64,000 nt of DNA from Leguminivora glycinivorella (taxonomy: Eukaryota > Arthropoda > Insecta > Lepidoptera > Tortricidae): contig NC_062985.1 of the NCBI RefSeq assembly GCF_023078275.1, positions 5,473,408 to 5,537,407 on the forward strand. Reading direction: 5' to 3'. A program made the position numbers and the translations under genes. Below the pieces are notes generated by a model. That model did no database searches, was not told where the DNA came from, and was given only the letters and a program-made list of their open reading frames with translations. Position 1 is the stretch's first letter, and each line of letters starts with the position of its first letter. Below, one piece after another: positions 10,279 through 21,522 of the stretch.

Positions 10279-10796
10279 TTATTTCTCCTTGAAAATAACA
10301 TGGTATTTAACAATTAAAGATGTCTCCAAATAACATGAATTCACAAAAAGATGATAATCAAAATTCATTAAATATTTGTAAAATAACTACTTAACTAAAC
10401 ACACAACAATCAAATAAAATTTAAATACAACAATAACCAATCATAAATGTAAAAGAAAAAGTAAAATAATAGTAATAAATTCCTTTATCATTTATTCAAG
10501 CAGTAAACAAAAACATGATAAGAAAATATATGCACTTCAATTAAAATTGAAGACTAATAAATAAACATAGGTACTTACATCAAAACTGTCTTACATCGAA
10601 TAAAGTCCGTGGAATAACGATTCCCCTTGTAGTGTTACTCGAAACGAGCGAAGTTGGCAAATAATGCATTAATGCCATAAATAACTTACATTATGCTGTT
10701 CGCACAGTTTTGATCTAACCTGGCCTGAAGCACTGTTCAAATAGCTGAAATGCTTGTTCTGTCAGTACGATTTTTTATGAAACATAAATAGTTATT

Positions 10797-11005
10797 TGTT
10801 TTACAAGGGGGCAAAGTTGTTGTTTAACCGTTTGTGCCAATATTGATACCCGAGCAAGCGAAAGATTCCAATATTGAACCGCGAGCGTAGCGAGTGGTTC
10901 AAAAAGTGGAATCTTGAGCGTTGCGAGGGTATCAAGGCACGAAGGTTAAACAAACTTTGCCACCGAGTGAAACACAAGATTTTTCACCACACCAACACTA
11001 TGAAA
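10797..11005 (+). repeat. Dispersed repeat with internal inverted segments, copy 1
   Basis: Starts TTTGTTTTACAAGGGGGCAA and contains self-complementary pieces (GATTCCAATATTGAACCGCG; GAGCGTAGCGAGTGGTTC; AGAAGTGGAATCTTGAGCGTT type). Related copies are at 12896-13035 (plus) and 60590-60778 (minus). Non-coding; class undetermined. Confidence 0.6.
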
Positions 11006-11108
11006 ATATGAGCTGTAAAACCTCAAAATAAATAAAATACTTCAATTTATTTAACGTTTTTGATTCAAAATCGTCATTTTATACGTGAATTCCAATACCC
11101 AACTTTAG

Positions 11109-11640
11109 ACATCAAGCAGGGGCGGCTCACTCCGTGATTCTATCGCCGCGCTACAAGTACATGCTGGCGGCCGCGAGTTCGCGGCCTAATCAGGGGTGGC
11201 GCGCGTTCTCACGGAACGCACGTTCGCACTTTCTATTGTTACATTACGTCGCGAGTTTTTTTTAAGGTTCATATGCGATGTCCACGTGTGGAATGGCTAA
11301 TAATGCTTAGTTAAATAATCATGAATAAAATAGGACAATCTTACACAGATCTTATTGATTAAGTCCCACGCAAAAACCCAATAAGGTTTGTGATGCCTTC
11401 AGCTTAAACAAAAATATACAAATACTGTATATATACCTAGAAAGTACCCAAGACTTGAATATATAGTATAACATTTTATCTGACAATTAATTCGTTTTAA
11501 TCCATAGGCAACCCTATCCTCCGACGCTGCGCACGTGCGGCTCGTTTCTTTGTGAGAATTTTGTAGGCATTTAAAAAGGCGGCATTTCGTGAGCATCAAA
11601 GAAGTGGGCCTTCTGTACTTGTACTATTATATATTCTGTG
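11109..11640 (+). repeat. Composite 0.53-kb repeat (inverted copy at 59336-59868)
   Basis: Contains a GC-rich head (GGGGCGGCTCACTCCG, GGCGGCCGCGAGTTCGCGGC, GAACGCACGTTCGCACTTT), a SINE-tail-like part (CTTACACAGATC...AAGTCCCAC) and an end ACTATTATATATTCTGTG. The whole order recurs inverted at 59336-59868, so it moved as a unit. Non-coding. Confidence 0.7.
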
Positions 11641-11766
11641 CATCAAGTTAAAATTTGTATGAAATTACTTTGCACTCTTGTGGATAAAATGCAATTTTGA
11701 TATCTGTTTTCGAATAGCAAAGAAAGCCTTTATCAGTTGGTGTGGTGAAAATACATTTATTCATGA

Positions 11767-11885
11767 CTAGGGCTGCCATCAGTCCGGGTTTCCCCGGATT
11801 TGTCCTAGTTTGGAGGCCGTCCGGGGTCCGTCCGGGCGGGGTGTCAAGAAGTGTCCGGGGAAAACCCGGACACTTTTCATGGAAA
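11767..11885. mobile_element. Single terminus resembling a hAT-type element
   Basis: TAGGGCTGCCATCAGTCCGG followed by dense CCGG-containing direct and inverted repeats (CCGGGTTTCCCCGG, CCGGGGAAAACCCGG). The TAGGG start and repetitive subterminal region resemble the hAT-like elements at 15870 and 29254. No matching second end found. Confidence 0.4.
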
Positions 11886-11981
11886 GAAGCACGTAATTGA
11901 ATCTAAGTATAAATACTTAAATAAATTTATCAGCGAATTTAAGTTGACTGATTAACTAATATTATCTGTTTACATAATAAA

Positions 11982-12790
11982 AAACCGGCCAAGTGCGAAT
12001 CGGACTCGCCCACTGAAGGTTCCGTATCCGTACAAACTTTCAATGGTTAAAATAAAAGAGATGAGATCTCATAACTCTAATGACTTGACTAGAAGTATAG
12101 GTACCTACTAATAAGCATTATTGTGGATAGCGCCATCACTCGCTGAACTGATTTGCTAACTACGAGTAATTTGCGCGACTGTATGTGTAGATAGTATGAT
12201 AGTTTTTCAAGGATAATTTCTTTATAATGTTAACGGATTCGTCAGTTTTTACTTTATTTGAAAGATAATGTTTTACGTAAAATCTCGTATAATTTAAAAA
12301 AAACGATGTACACGTCTGAAAAGTTTTTTGTCAATTAAAAAAAGTTTGAAAGACACGATTTTATTTTTTCTGTAAGTTTAGTAGTTACGTACGAAACATT
12401 GGTTTTATACCAATGTTTCGTAAAATTTTCACAATTTTTAGTTGGTAAACTTCGGAGAAAAGGAGCCCCCCCCCCTCCTTTAATGGTTTAATTTTTCTTA
12501 ATAGTTTTCTTTCTCTAACAAATAAAATATCCATACTTCCATACTAATATTATAAATGGGAAAGTGTGTGTGTCTGTTTGTTTGTCCGTCTTTCACGGCA
12601 AAACGGAGCGACGAATTGACGTGTTTTTTTAAGCGGATATAGTTGAAAGGACGGAGAGTGACATAGGCAAATTTTTGTCTCTTTCTAACGCGAGCAAAGC
12701 CGCGGGCAAAAGTAAAATAGATTTGATATGAAAATTTGAGCTCTTTCTAATTATACCCTTTTAGTTTGGCCATTTTCTATAGTTAATATT
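11982..12790 (+). repeat. Dispersed repeat family Y, copy 1, interrupted
   Basis: Starts ACCGGCCAAGTGCGAATCGG and can be aligned by eye with copy 2 (15720-24776): GCCATCACTCGCTGAACTG, TTTGCTAACTACGAGTAATT, CTTCGGAGAAAAGGAGCC and TTTGGCCATTTTCTATAG correspond in order. Complete copies end ..ACGGAACCCTAAAAA, complementary to the AGGGTTCCGT near the start. The copy is split by a mini-Helitron at 12538-12712 and lacks the usual 3' end. Confidence 0.65.
12538..12712 (+). mobile_element. Lep1-like mini-Helitron inside repeat Y
   Basis: Begins TCCATACTAATATTATAAAT, continues GTGTGTGTCTGTTTGTTTGT and CACGGCAAAACGGAGCGACG, and ends with hairpin CGCGAGCAAAGCCGCGGG; the CTAGT terminus has mutated (AAAGTAAAA). 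Repeat Y resumes immediately after. Confidence 0.7.
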
Positions 12791-12895
12791 GATAAATAAA
12801 ACAATATTCATGACGATATCGATAACATCTGCAAACACGATGTACTGAGAACAACAGAAAGCAAATAAAAAATCACAAACGATTGACAATAATTT

Positions 12896-13035
12896 ATTTG
12901 TTTTACAAAGGGGCAAAGTTGTTGTTAACCGCACGTGCCAATATTGATACCCGAGCAAGCGAAAGATTCCAATATTGAACCGCGAGCGTAGAGAGCGACA
13001 AAAATTTTCACCACACCAATACAAAGAAAATATTG
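12896..13035 (+). repeat. Dispersed repeat with inverted segments, copy 2
   Basis: Same start (TTTGTTTTACAAAGGGGCAA) and CCAATATTGATACCCGAGCA block as 10797-11005 but internally shortened. Confidence 0.6.
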
Positions 13036-13188
13036 AAAATAAAATATAAAACTAAATCAAATCCATCAATTCATTCAATGTTTAAGATTCAAAATCATCC
13101 TTTATAGATAGATTCAACTAGCCAGATTAAGACATCAAGTTAAAATTTGTTACAATTACTTTGCACTTGGTGGAAGATGATGACGGTA

Positions 13189-13300
13189 AGTATTTGGATA
13201 CTTTATTTCGATTGCAGTCGGGGGACCTTCATGTACCTAAAGTTTTTGCTAGTTGAAGAGTTCCCCCGATTACAGTGGAAATAAAATATCCAAGTACGGC
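13189..13300. mobile_element. Small inverted-repeat element
   Basis: GGATACTTTATTTC..GCAGTCGGGGGA (left) is mirrored by TCCCCCGATTACAGTGG..AATAAAATATCC (right), arms about 35 bp around a short centre. Confidence 0.6.
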
Positions 13301-14357
13301 AGGCTTGTACTCTCGAAATACCAGTAACATCAATAGCTTTTTATATTTAAAATCAGTAATATAAATTTCGTTAGCTAACAGGGTTCTGCTCAATAAAGTA
13401 TCAACTCAATAAAACTGTTGCAAAGATTGTAAAAGAGCCATCGCTTTATAATAAAATATGAAAACATTTTACCGCTACTTCGAAGAATATCAAAACGTAG
13501 GTATAAAAAGGTCAACTAAGGTCGTATCGTTCATAGCCTTTACTTACCATGAGTAGGTATTTGACGTTTTTGAATATAATACAATACAATACAGATATTC
13601 TTTATTGTACACCTAGATAAAATACAGCAATATTAATTAAAGTAGCAAGTAGCAACACAAAGGTAAACGACAGACGGTCCCACTCCAGCGTAAGCTTCAC
13701 AGATGTCATTCATTGTATGGAGAAAACGACCAGCACGGTGTAGTTAATATACACGGACTCATGAGTCAAATAACGAGCCACTTTGAACTCCGTGTCCGAA
13801 GGGGGGAGGGAGTCAAAGCATGGAGCTCCCGGTGCACAGATAGATAGCGGCGTGTCAATGTCGGCTGCTCGCGTGCGGTCCGTTTGTTAATGTAGGTAAG
13901 AATTTACATTTTGTAAATATCGGACTGTACTATTATATATTCTGTGATGCCTTTGAGATAATATTTGTGGCATTTTTATGTCACTAGATAATGCTCAATT
14001 TATTCCCAATACTAGTTTTTTGGGGTTCCATAGCAAAATATAGCGCAATATTTAATATAATGAATTTCTAGTAGCCCCGAAATGCAAACAAATCCTCATA
14101 TTTCCATATTTTTGTACTAAACTTGTTTTTAAAAAATACTGTTACAAAGACATTAACATTAAATATAAAATGTATTACGTATATGTGATGTAAAAAAAAT
14201 ATTGAAAGTACTACTTCAACAGAACTATCGCCAGCGCAGCATACGGGACGGGATAAAGATTTTTAATAATCATTATACTGCGCCCCGAGCGTTGCCCACG
14301 ATGAAGAAGAAGCAATGTGTTAACTTAGGGTATATCGTACCTCCTCCATACTTAATA
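13301..14357. other. No gene recognised
   Basis: AT-rich with one GC-richer patch near 13680-13870 that shows no splice-bounded open frame. A short piece, ACTATTATATATTCTGTG near 13930, matches the end of the composite repeat at 11109-11640. Confidence 0.45.
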
Positions 14358-14629
14358 GGGATGACGACTACATAAAAAAATGGCATTTTTCACTTTTTCT
14401 AATTAACTAAAAAATACTAAGATAAGATATAGAGCATCAAAGTTCCGGAGTGGGGGCTTGTGACGTCACTTCTAAATAACAATTGTACCTAGGCGTGACG
14501 TCACGCGAAACTTCAACGCACTGTGTTAGCGTCGTAATTTTTCGTTTACGAGAAAAAAATAAAATACGTGTCTAAAATTTTTTGATAATCTAACTGACAG
14601 ACTAATTAGTTTTTTTAGGCGTCTCGCCT
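14358..14629 (+). repeat. Dispersed repeat family Z, copy 1
   Basis: GATGACGACTACATAAAAAA, ATCAAAGTTCCGGAGT, CGTGACGTCACGCGAAACTT and ATAATCTAACTGACAGACTA occur in the same order as in copy 2 at 56876-57182. Copy 2 has inverted ends TAGTCCGTCAGTTAGAT / ATCTAACTGACGGACTA, so the family is probably a DNA transposon. Confidence 0.65.
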
Positions 14630-15073
14630 ATTACGTTTAGATCGCCACGTAGCGTCAACGATTGTTACTTTGACTACGCCGGCTGGAATAACGTAGGTGA
14701 TCGTTTTCTGAATAGTTTGCTGTGGATTTATTGGTTCAAATAGGGCGTTGAAATGCAATGTGCCTATAAAAGCTGCCAGTATCAGTGAAACGATGGACAT
14801 ACAGACGAGTTGTTGGAGAGCAACGCGGCGTGATTATTTTGACTAATTTTCTTTTCAATTCTAAATTATTCAACATTAAATATCATTATAATCTATCATT
14901 ATATCTGGAAGAGATCCCATTAAGGGATAAGTCCGCCTACATTGTATATTACTGACTCTGTAACTGTGTCTCTTTTGTTTCCCTTATGTACAATAAAGCT
15001 TATACATACATACATACATTATACCAACAAGGAAACAAATCAAAATATGTTATTAAATATGTTCAACGTTTAA

Positions 15074-15400
15074 GGGCTTTTTTTTTTCAAAGTTGATGTC
15101 CACCCCACTTTTTTTGGATTTGGAATTTTTTATGTGGTTTCCACTCAGAATCGCGAGCTCTTTCAATCCTAATAGGAGAAAAAAAAGTGTCCCAAGGTTT
15201 TTTTCCCATTCCGTTACCATTTTTTCATACATTTTGTATGGCGGTAACGGAATGGAAGGTTTGAAAAATGTATGGAATTCTTGTGAATTTTTTTATTCTC
15301 CTATCAGGATCGAAAGAGCTCGCGATTCTGAACATGAATCGCGTAAAAAATACCCATGTTATTAAAAAAGTGGGGTGGACAACTTTGAAAAAAATGGCCC
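15074..15400. mobile_element. Palindromic MITE flanked by TTAA
   Basis: The 327-bp element runs from GGGC.TTTTTTTTTCAAAG to CTTTGAAAAAAATGGCCC, and nearly its whole length is an imperfect palindrome (CACCCCACTTTTTTTGGA against AAAAAGTGGGGTGG; CAGAATCGCGAGCTC against GAGCTCGCGATTCTG; TACATTTTGTATGGCGGTAACGGAATGG around the centre). Both flanks are TTAA (15070-15073 and 15401-15404), the duplication of piggyBac-type insertion. Relatives at 39091-39266 and 46010-47026. Confidence 0.75.
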
Positions 15401-15869
15401 TTAAACCTACCCTGGACTTTAGTGAAATCGGTTCAGCCGTTCTCGAGTTTTAGCGAGCGACACGAATGAACAGCAATTAATTTTTATTTATACATATACA
15501 TAGATTATTGTTCGATTTCAGTTTATAATCATCATTTTAGTTAAGTACTTATACTGCGATATACCTACCAAGCAATTTTGACATTTTCTTTCTCCAACAA
15601 ATTTTGATTCATTCGAAAGCATTTTTTTCAGACAAATAGTGCTATCGACTTTCTTTAAGAAAAAAGTATGCATCCGGTTATGTTAAAATTATTAAAACAA
15701 TAGGCATGTACCTAAATAAAAAACCGGCCAAGTGCGAGTCGGACTCGCCCACCGAGGGTTCCGTACAAACTTTCTTTCAAACTACCTAGTAAAAATAATC
15801 TCATATTTTCATATAACTCTAATGACTTGACTAGAAGACAAAAGTATAGGCACTAATGAGTATTATAGT

Positions 15870-17229
15870 TAGGGATTGCAGTACCGGTACTGTTTTGAAG
15901 AACCGGGATTTTCGGTACCGAAGCAGTATGGAACCGGGATTTCCCGGGATTTTCGGTACTTTCGGGACTGGTCAATTTTTTTCGCTTTTTCAAATAAAAC
16001 AACATATTTTTTGGCCTTTTACATATTTAATTATTATATTACCATAACCGAACCGCACCGCCTTCGCTCGGCGTATTATTTTATCTACTGTTTATTATAA
16101 TGAATCGGGAGTCGGGAGAACAAGCAAAAATCGTGAATAATTCCGCCTAAATCCGACTATCTGGCAACCATAGGCATCAATGGTTGCCGTTGCAATATAT
16201 TGCTCCGATTAAGCGATCTGCCATTACTGGGAGATGTTTAATCGCTTTGTAAAAGAAATAAGACAAATACTATTAAAGAAATATAATAATTGATTATAGA
16301 CCGGCAGTAAGACCTCACAAAATTCCCCAAACATGTAATTTGAAACAAAGAATGTAAACAATTTTTTTGCTAGTCAGAGTGAACGTTCTCGAGAAAATTA
16401 GTCATTTTCTAGAAATTTCTGTGTAATACTGTAACACCACATTATATGTAAACATTTTTTTTTAATTTAAGCATGTTTATACCAGTTATCCTTAAAGTTA
16501 GACATAAGCTATCGCCGGCTTTTTTTCTAGGCCTACATTTATGTATAAGAGCGACAATTCCACCATACATTATTTTGTTATAAGTCGATCGGTACGTACG
16601 GGCAGGGTTTTCAATTGAAGCTCTTAAGCAGCGTGATTTTTACCGACTTTTAGCACATATAGTCATGTTTTAATAATCAATTTATTATAACAAAACCTTA
16701 AACATTCCCCAAGAATCACTGTATTCATACATAGGTGAAAAACGCATAAATATCGGTTCATAGTTTTGAGTCTGTCGCAAAATTCACGAAACAGTTTTAT
16801 AACATGCAGAGAAATGAATCAAATTAAGAATGAGATTAAGAGAGAAAAAATAAATACACAAATTAGTATAACAAACCTTCACAGAAAATACAAAACTGGA
16901 CTACTGAACTGGCTAGTGGGGCTAGCTAGGGTATCGCGGTGGACACGGCTGCCAGGCTGCCACTGCCACCCGCTATTAAATAGTGACTAAGCGCGTGTTA
17001 CTGTACCAATTTCACTACCTATGCCTATTTTTTAACTGTTTACATAATATAAACAGAAATAAATATTTTTTTTTTAGCAAAAAATGTCACTAAAAAGTAT
17101 TTCCCGAAAGTACCGAAAGTACCGAAAGTACCGGGATTTTTCAAGTTGATTTCCCGGTTCTTTGCTTGGCCAAAAATCCCGGGAATTCCCGGTACTTTCG
17201 GTACCGGTATTTCCCGGGAGCAAACCCTA
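15870..17229. mobile_element. hAT-like non-autonomous element (8-bp duplication ATTATAGT)
   Basis: Flanked by the exact 8-bp direct repeat ATTATAGT at 15862-15869 and 17230-17237. Ends are TAGGGATTGCAG.. and, reversed, TAGGGTTTGCTC. Eight-bp duplications with TAGGG-type ends are a hAT superfamily signature. Both subterminal regions are crowded with CCGGGAT, CGGTACC and TTTCGGTAC motifs, as expected for transposase binding sites. The interior has no transposase frame. It interrupts repeat Y cleanly. Confidence 0.8.
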
Positions 17230-17489
17230 ATTATAGTGTATAGCGCCATCTCGTCCGCTCACTCGCTAAGTGCGGACGCGTTTTTTGGTGACTTTCGCCT
17301 CATTTGAATTTGTTTATTTTCTTTTTTGTGATTGGTTGACGTCTAAATTTCTGATTTCTTGTTGCTCTTGAGCTGTTCTTATGAGCCGACTCCGCCCAGT
17401 GGGCGGCACTAGAGTGAGATAGCTTGTAGGAACTGTGCTTCGGCGGGGGTGTTTGTCGTGGTGAGACTTTTTGCCTTTTTGTTTCTCAT

Positions 17490-17570
17490 TTCCTGGGGAT
17501 CGAACCCGGGACGCCCGCATAGCAGCTTGCTGTTGGATCCACCGAGCCACGAAGGAGAGTTCTCACCGCG
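17490..17570 (-). other. Antisense tRNA-like promoter boxes in LINE leader
   Basis: On the minus strand, CGTGGCTCGGTGG resembles an A box and, after GCTGCTATGCGGGCG, GTCCCGGGTTCGATCCCC resembles a B box, with spacing like a tRNA-derived SINE head. It lies antisense in the LINE's 5' leader. No complete cloverleaf could be drawn. Confidence 0.35.
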
Positions 17571-17720
17571 GCGAAATAGCTTGCTACTAGCCGCGAGTAA
17601 CGTCACAATACAACGCATCGGCTACGCCACATACGACTACGAACCAGTGCTACGTGCTACGAGCTACGCCGCATTGCTACGCCCTATTGTTTCAAGCATC
17701 TGGGAATACTCGTTACGAAC

Positions 17721-18860
17721 ATGGACTCGGTACTGAATAACAGCATGATTTGTAATGGGTGCCAATCGGAGATGTTAGTAGGAGAAGAATTCTTGCAATG
17801 TATGGCGGCAAACTGCAGGAAGTTGTACCATTATAACTGTACCTTTAAAAACCTTTCCGAGGCTGAGAAGCAAACCTGGATCTGTCCTGAATGTGCCGCG
17901 GCCGCAAAAAAGGGCGGTAATAACAGTGAAACTCCTGTGGGAACCCCGACAAGTATCAAAAATGTGACGCTACGGAAACCCGCCTCAGTCTCCTGCGGTT
18001 TGACGGAGCCCTACCTACCTAGCTACCTAGACAAGGACGAATCCGTGTCGATATCTCCCGACCTTGAAATAAAACTGCTTCGGGAACAAATTACAAACTT
18101 GACGGAGCGCCTAGCAGATGCAGTCTCTACAATCGAGCGCTTCCATTCTGCTCTCACTATGTTTACAAGTAAAGTGGATGCGGTGAGTGAGAAATTGTGC
18201 GGACTTGAAAATACGATCAAGGCTCAAAGCATGTCTGAGAACGCGCCGCCTCCACCCACCACATACAGTGAGATTGTGAAGGCCAACAATGAAACACGTT
18301 GCCTGTCGAGCATCAACATCAGCGCTGAACCTAATGCGGGAAAGGCAAGAAAGGAATCTCTTGCAGACAACCTCACCAAGACCGTAACAGCCAGTGACGT
18401 CGCTACGAAGAATGATTTATTGCAAAACAACGTCAATGATAAGCAGTTGTCTGCAGGCAGTAGCAAGCAGTATGTCCAATGTAAGCCCTGTAGCAGTGAT
18501 AAGTCTAGGAATGTCAAAGACGACGCAGTAAATAAACAACCACGACTTACCTCAATACGCTGCACTGCAGGTCCCGATATAACGTCTCTCCGAGCAGTCG
18601 AACTCCGAAAGCACATACATTTATGGAATATGGTGTCGGAGGCTGGCGAGGTTCAAGAGTATCTGCAGACCTTGTGTCCAAACGCAACCTGTACGGTCGA
18701 AGAACTTAACTCGAAAGGGAATTACAAGTCTTATAAAATAGGAATACCCGCCGCGTTCTATGACAAGTGTCTTTCTGCAAATGTTTGGCCTGAAAACGCA
18801 AGAGTTAAAAGGTGGTCCTTTCGTCGACAAGGTGCAAAAGCCCAGCAAAAACAGGCATAA
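17721..18860 (+). CDS. LINE ORF1 protein with N-terminal PHD finger
   Basis: 379 codons from ATG. ORF1 proteins of LINEs bind the element RNA and chaperone reverse transcription in a cytoplasmic particle. Residues 11-58 form a C4HC3 PHD-type zinc finger (C11, C14, C27, C32, H37, C40, C55, C58). About 110-170 is a predicted coiled coil (LLREQITNLTERLADAVS), probably for multimerisation. The middle is polar and low-complexity. From about 300 the segment ending in RVKRWSFRR resembles the C-terminal RNA-binding domain of such proteins. The stop lies 25 nt before the likely ORF2 ATG at 18886. PHD fingers in ORF1 are known for CR1-type LINEs. The frame is intact. Confidence 0.85.
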   Translation: MDSVLNNSMICNGCQSEMLVGEEFLQCMAANCRKLYHYNCTFKNLSEAEKQTWICPECAAAAKKGGNNSETPVGTPTSIKNVTLRKPASVSCGLTEPYLPSYLDKDESVSISPDLEIKLLREQITNLTERLADAVSTIERFHSALTMFTSKVDAVSEKLCGLENTIKAQSMSENAPPPPTTYSEIVKANNETRCLSSINISAEPNAGKARKESLADNLTKTVTASDVATKNDLLQNNVNDKQLSAGSSKQYVQCKPCSSDKSRNVKDDAVNKQPRLTSIRCTAGPDITSLRAVELRKHIHLWNMVSEAGEVQEYLQTLCPNATCTVEELNSKGNYKSYKIGIPAAFYDKCLSANVWPENARVKRWSFRRQGAKAQQKQA

Positions 18861-18885
18861 TATATCTCGCAAACGTTCTTCAAGC

Positions 18886-21522
18886 ATGTCCGTAAGCATT
18901 GTGTATCAAAATGTTCGAGGTCTCAACACAAAATTGAAGGCTTTTAGGCATAATACTGTTGCTCTCGACAACGACATTGTAGCGGTTACCGAATCCTGGC
19001 TGTCTGATTCGGTTGAGGACTCAGAACTGGTCGAAAATGAGTGGATCGTACTCCGGAGGGATCGTGCTGGAGGGCGTCAAGGAGGAGGCGTGCTGTTGGC
19101 GGCACGGCCAGGTATTCAACTGCAGCGCAGACAGGACCTTGAGACGACCGGTGGCGAAGATCTCTGGGCCTCGTTCTATCTGGAGCATACTTTGTGCTAT
19201 GTGTGTGTTATATATATACCTCCTAAGTCTGTTGACGATGTGTATATGAGCTTTTTTCACAAAGTTGAATCTGTTATTGACTCCTTGAAGGGTGTTGTAG
19301 TAATTGTCGGCGATTTAAACCTAAACCCGACCTATTCTTCTGTGAATATTTTAAGCTATTTCTGTTATTTTACAACTGTTTGTAACTTGAATGAGACGAA
19401 TGATGTATCGAATGCATTTGGAGGAGTGCTAGATGTTGTCCTGGTGCGTGGCGATTCGAGTTGTGTGAAGGTTTGTGAGATGGAAGATGGCGGGCTTGTC
19501 TCTCATCGTGACGCGTACCATCCACCGCTGGAAATTGACGTACCGTTTACGAGATCGGGACACAAGTCTGCTTTCATAAAAGCCAGCAATGTCGATTTAA
19601 GCCGTGATTGGAACTTTTCGAAAGGCAATTATGAACTTATCTACCTGTTATTGTCAAAGGTGTCCTGGCATGACCTACTTGAGACTCGTGATGCCAACGT
19701 GGCTGTAGATATGTTTTATGATATATTATACAACATTTTTGATGTATGTATACCCCGGAAATCTAGATTTAATAAACCTAGTAAACGTTTCCCGGTTTGG
19801 TTTACGTCTGATATCATTGCGGGACTTAAGATGAAGGCTAAACTGCATAGAGATTGGAAACGTTCAGGAGACGAGTCTATATATTCCAGCTTCTCTAGGC
19901 TTAGGGCCAGTCTTAAGCTTCGTTTAACAAGTGCATACGATGACTACATTGGTAACATGCAGTTTAAGCTTGCGTCCAACCCTCAAGCGCTTTGGCAACA
20001 TGTTGGAAACCTAAAGGCCAAGGGAGGATTCGAGGCTCAAGTAACCTTCCAGGGGAATGAGTTTGAAGGGACGGAGGCAGCTCAGGCCTTCGCAGACTTC
20101 TTTTCTTCTGTCTTTTTGTCAAATGTTCCAAACCTTGACTTTGAGCAAACTGTTCGCAGTGACTTGACTTGTAATTCTAATTACGTTCATATAAGCCTTA
20201 TATCTCCGCTAGACATTGAAGCCGCTATAAAGCGTTTAAAGCCGCGTAGCTCCCCAGGTCCTGATAACGTTCCGGCCTATATATTAAAAGGGTGTAAAGA
20301 GTGGCTTATAGAACCCTTATGTCACATTTTGAACACATCATTGTGTACTGGAGTTTACCCGCATCACTGGAAAGTCACAAGAGTGCGACCTATTCCTAAA
20401 ACTAGTAACTCAACCTGCGTGGAAGATTATCGACCTATAGCCATTCTGTCGTCGATTGCTAAGGTATTTGAGATCATCGTGAATACGCTCGTAGCTCCTC
20501 AAGTTAAGCCCTTCCTTAGCGATTCCCAGCACGGTTTTAGGCCTCGGCGCTCAGTGGAGTCGAATCTTCTAACTTTAGCGGACTCGGTATCCGATCATAT
20601 GGACAGGGGTATACAAGCGGACGTGTTGTACTTCGATTTTCAAAAAGCATTTGATCGCGTGGATAACGATGTGCTATTGAGCAAGTTGTGCGATATAGGC
20701 TTTTCCCCGCAACTGCTCCGTTTCTTCGCTAGTTATCTTCGCGATAGGAGCCAATATGTGCAACACGGCTGCTTTATATCGAACGCTTACCACACTAGAT
20801 CTGGAATCAGTCAGGGATCGGTGCTGGGTCCTTTGCTCTTCGGTATAATGATTAATGACCTGGCATCCGTTCCGAGATTCGCTAGATGCCTTCTTTATGC
20901 CGATGACTTAAAGTTGATTTATGGCGTGCAAGAAATCTCAGACTGTGAATCTCTTCAAAAGGATCTTGATCTGCTGCACGAGTGGAGCGTAAAAAATATA
21001 CTTTCATTTAATGTCTCCAAATGCGCGGTTATAAGTTTTAGTAGAGCTCGGAATCCACTGATGTACGAATATACTTTAGGTTCAAACAATTTAGTTCGTG
21101 TTAGCTCTATTCGTGATCTCGGTGTCATCCTAGACTCTCGTCTCAATTTCCATGAGCACTTGAATGCATTGACCCGTAATTGTTACAGGAGGTTAGGATT
21201 TGTCATTCGAAGTGCCAAGGATTTTACTGACTCACATACAATAAAGCTGCTCTACAACGCCTTAGTGAGGAGTAAACTTGAGACGGCCTCTGTCGTTTGG
21301 AGTCCCTACGAGACAACATATGTCTTGCAACTTGAAAAAGTGCAGAAAGTTTTCTTGCGCTTCCTATACAGAAAATTGTACGGGTATTACCCATTTCTCT
21401 ATCCCACCAAATTTTTGTTAGGAATGCTGGGATATAACTCACTCGAGGTAAGACGCAGTTCGGCACTTCTCACTGCAATTTGTACCATAGTAGAGCGGCG
21501 AGAGGGTCTCGGGAAAAGTTGA
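18886..21522 (+). CDS. LINE ORF2: endonuclease and reverse transcriptase, 3' cut by insertion
   Basis: Codes for the enzyme that nicks the target and copies the LINE RNA in place. I start at ATG 18886, 25 nt after ORF1, because the endonuclease motif begins at once (VYQNVRGLNTK); the frame is open further upstream but that overlaps ORF1. Apurinic-type endonuclease: N9, E36 (VTESW), GDLN 142-145, and a DAYHPP end motif. Reverse transcriptase: SSPGPDNVP, EDYRPIAILSS, DSQHGFRPRRSVESN, FDFQKAFDRVD, GISQGSVLGPLLF and YADD at 671-674. The frame meets a stop 6 nt into the foldback element. The missing C-terminal part continues beyond it at 23620. No internal stop before the insert. Confidence 0.9.
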   Translation: MSVSIVYQNVRGLNTKLKAFRHNTVALDNDIVAVTESWLSDSVEDSELVENEWIVLRRDRAGGRQGGGVLLAARPGIQLQRRQDLETTGGEDLWASFYLEHTLCYVCVIYIPPKSVDDVYMSFFHKVESVIDSLKGVVVIVGDLNLNPTYSSVNILSYFCYFTTVCNLNETNDVSNAFGGVLDVVLVRGDSSCVKVCEMEDGGLVSHRDAYHPPLEIDVPFTRSGHKSAFIKASNVDLSRDWNFSKGNYELIYLLLSKVSWHDLLETRDANVAVDMFYDILYNIFDVCIPRKSRFNKPSKRFPVWFTSDIIAGLKMKAKLHRDWKRSGDESIYSSFSRLRASLKLRLTSAYDDYIGNMQFKLASNPQALWQHVGNLKAKGGFEAQVTFQGNEFEGTEAAQAFADFFSSVFLSNVPNLDFEQTVRSDLTCNSNYVHISLISPLDIEAAIKRLKPRSSPGPDNVPAYILKGCKEWLIEPLCHILNTSLCTGVYPHHWKVTRVRPIPKTSNSTCVEDYRPIAILSSIAKVFEIIVNTLVAPQVKPFLSDSQHGFRPRRSVESNLLTLADSVSDHMDRGIQADVLYFDFQKAFDRVDNDVLLSKLCDIGFSPQLLRFFASYLRDRSQYVQHGCFISNAYHTRSGISQGSVLGPLLFGIMINDLASVPRFARCLLYADDLKLIYGVQEISDCESLQKDLDLLHEWSVKNILSFNVSKCAVISFSRARNPLMYEYTLGSNNLVRVSSIRDLGVILDSRLNFHEHLNALTRNCYRRLGFVIRSAKDFTDSHTIKLLYNALVRSKLETASVVWSPYETTYVLQLEKVQKVFLRFLYRKLYGYYPFLYPTKFLLGMLGYNSLEVRRSSALLTAICTIVERREGLGKS

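Noticed and set aside
15093..15453. Two open frames across the TTAA-flanked MITE
   Set aside because: They run through a palindromic element and have no splice or family support.
18224..18616. 130-codon minus-strand frame inside LINE ORF1
   Set aside because: Antisense shadow of a well-supported zinc-finger protein.
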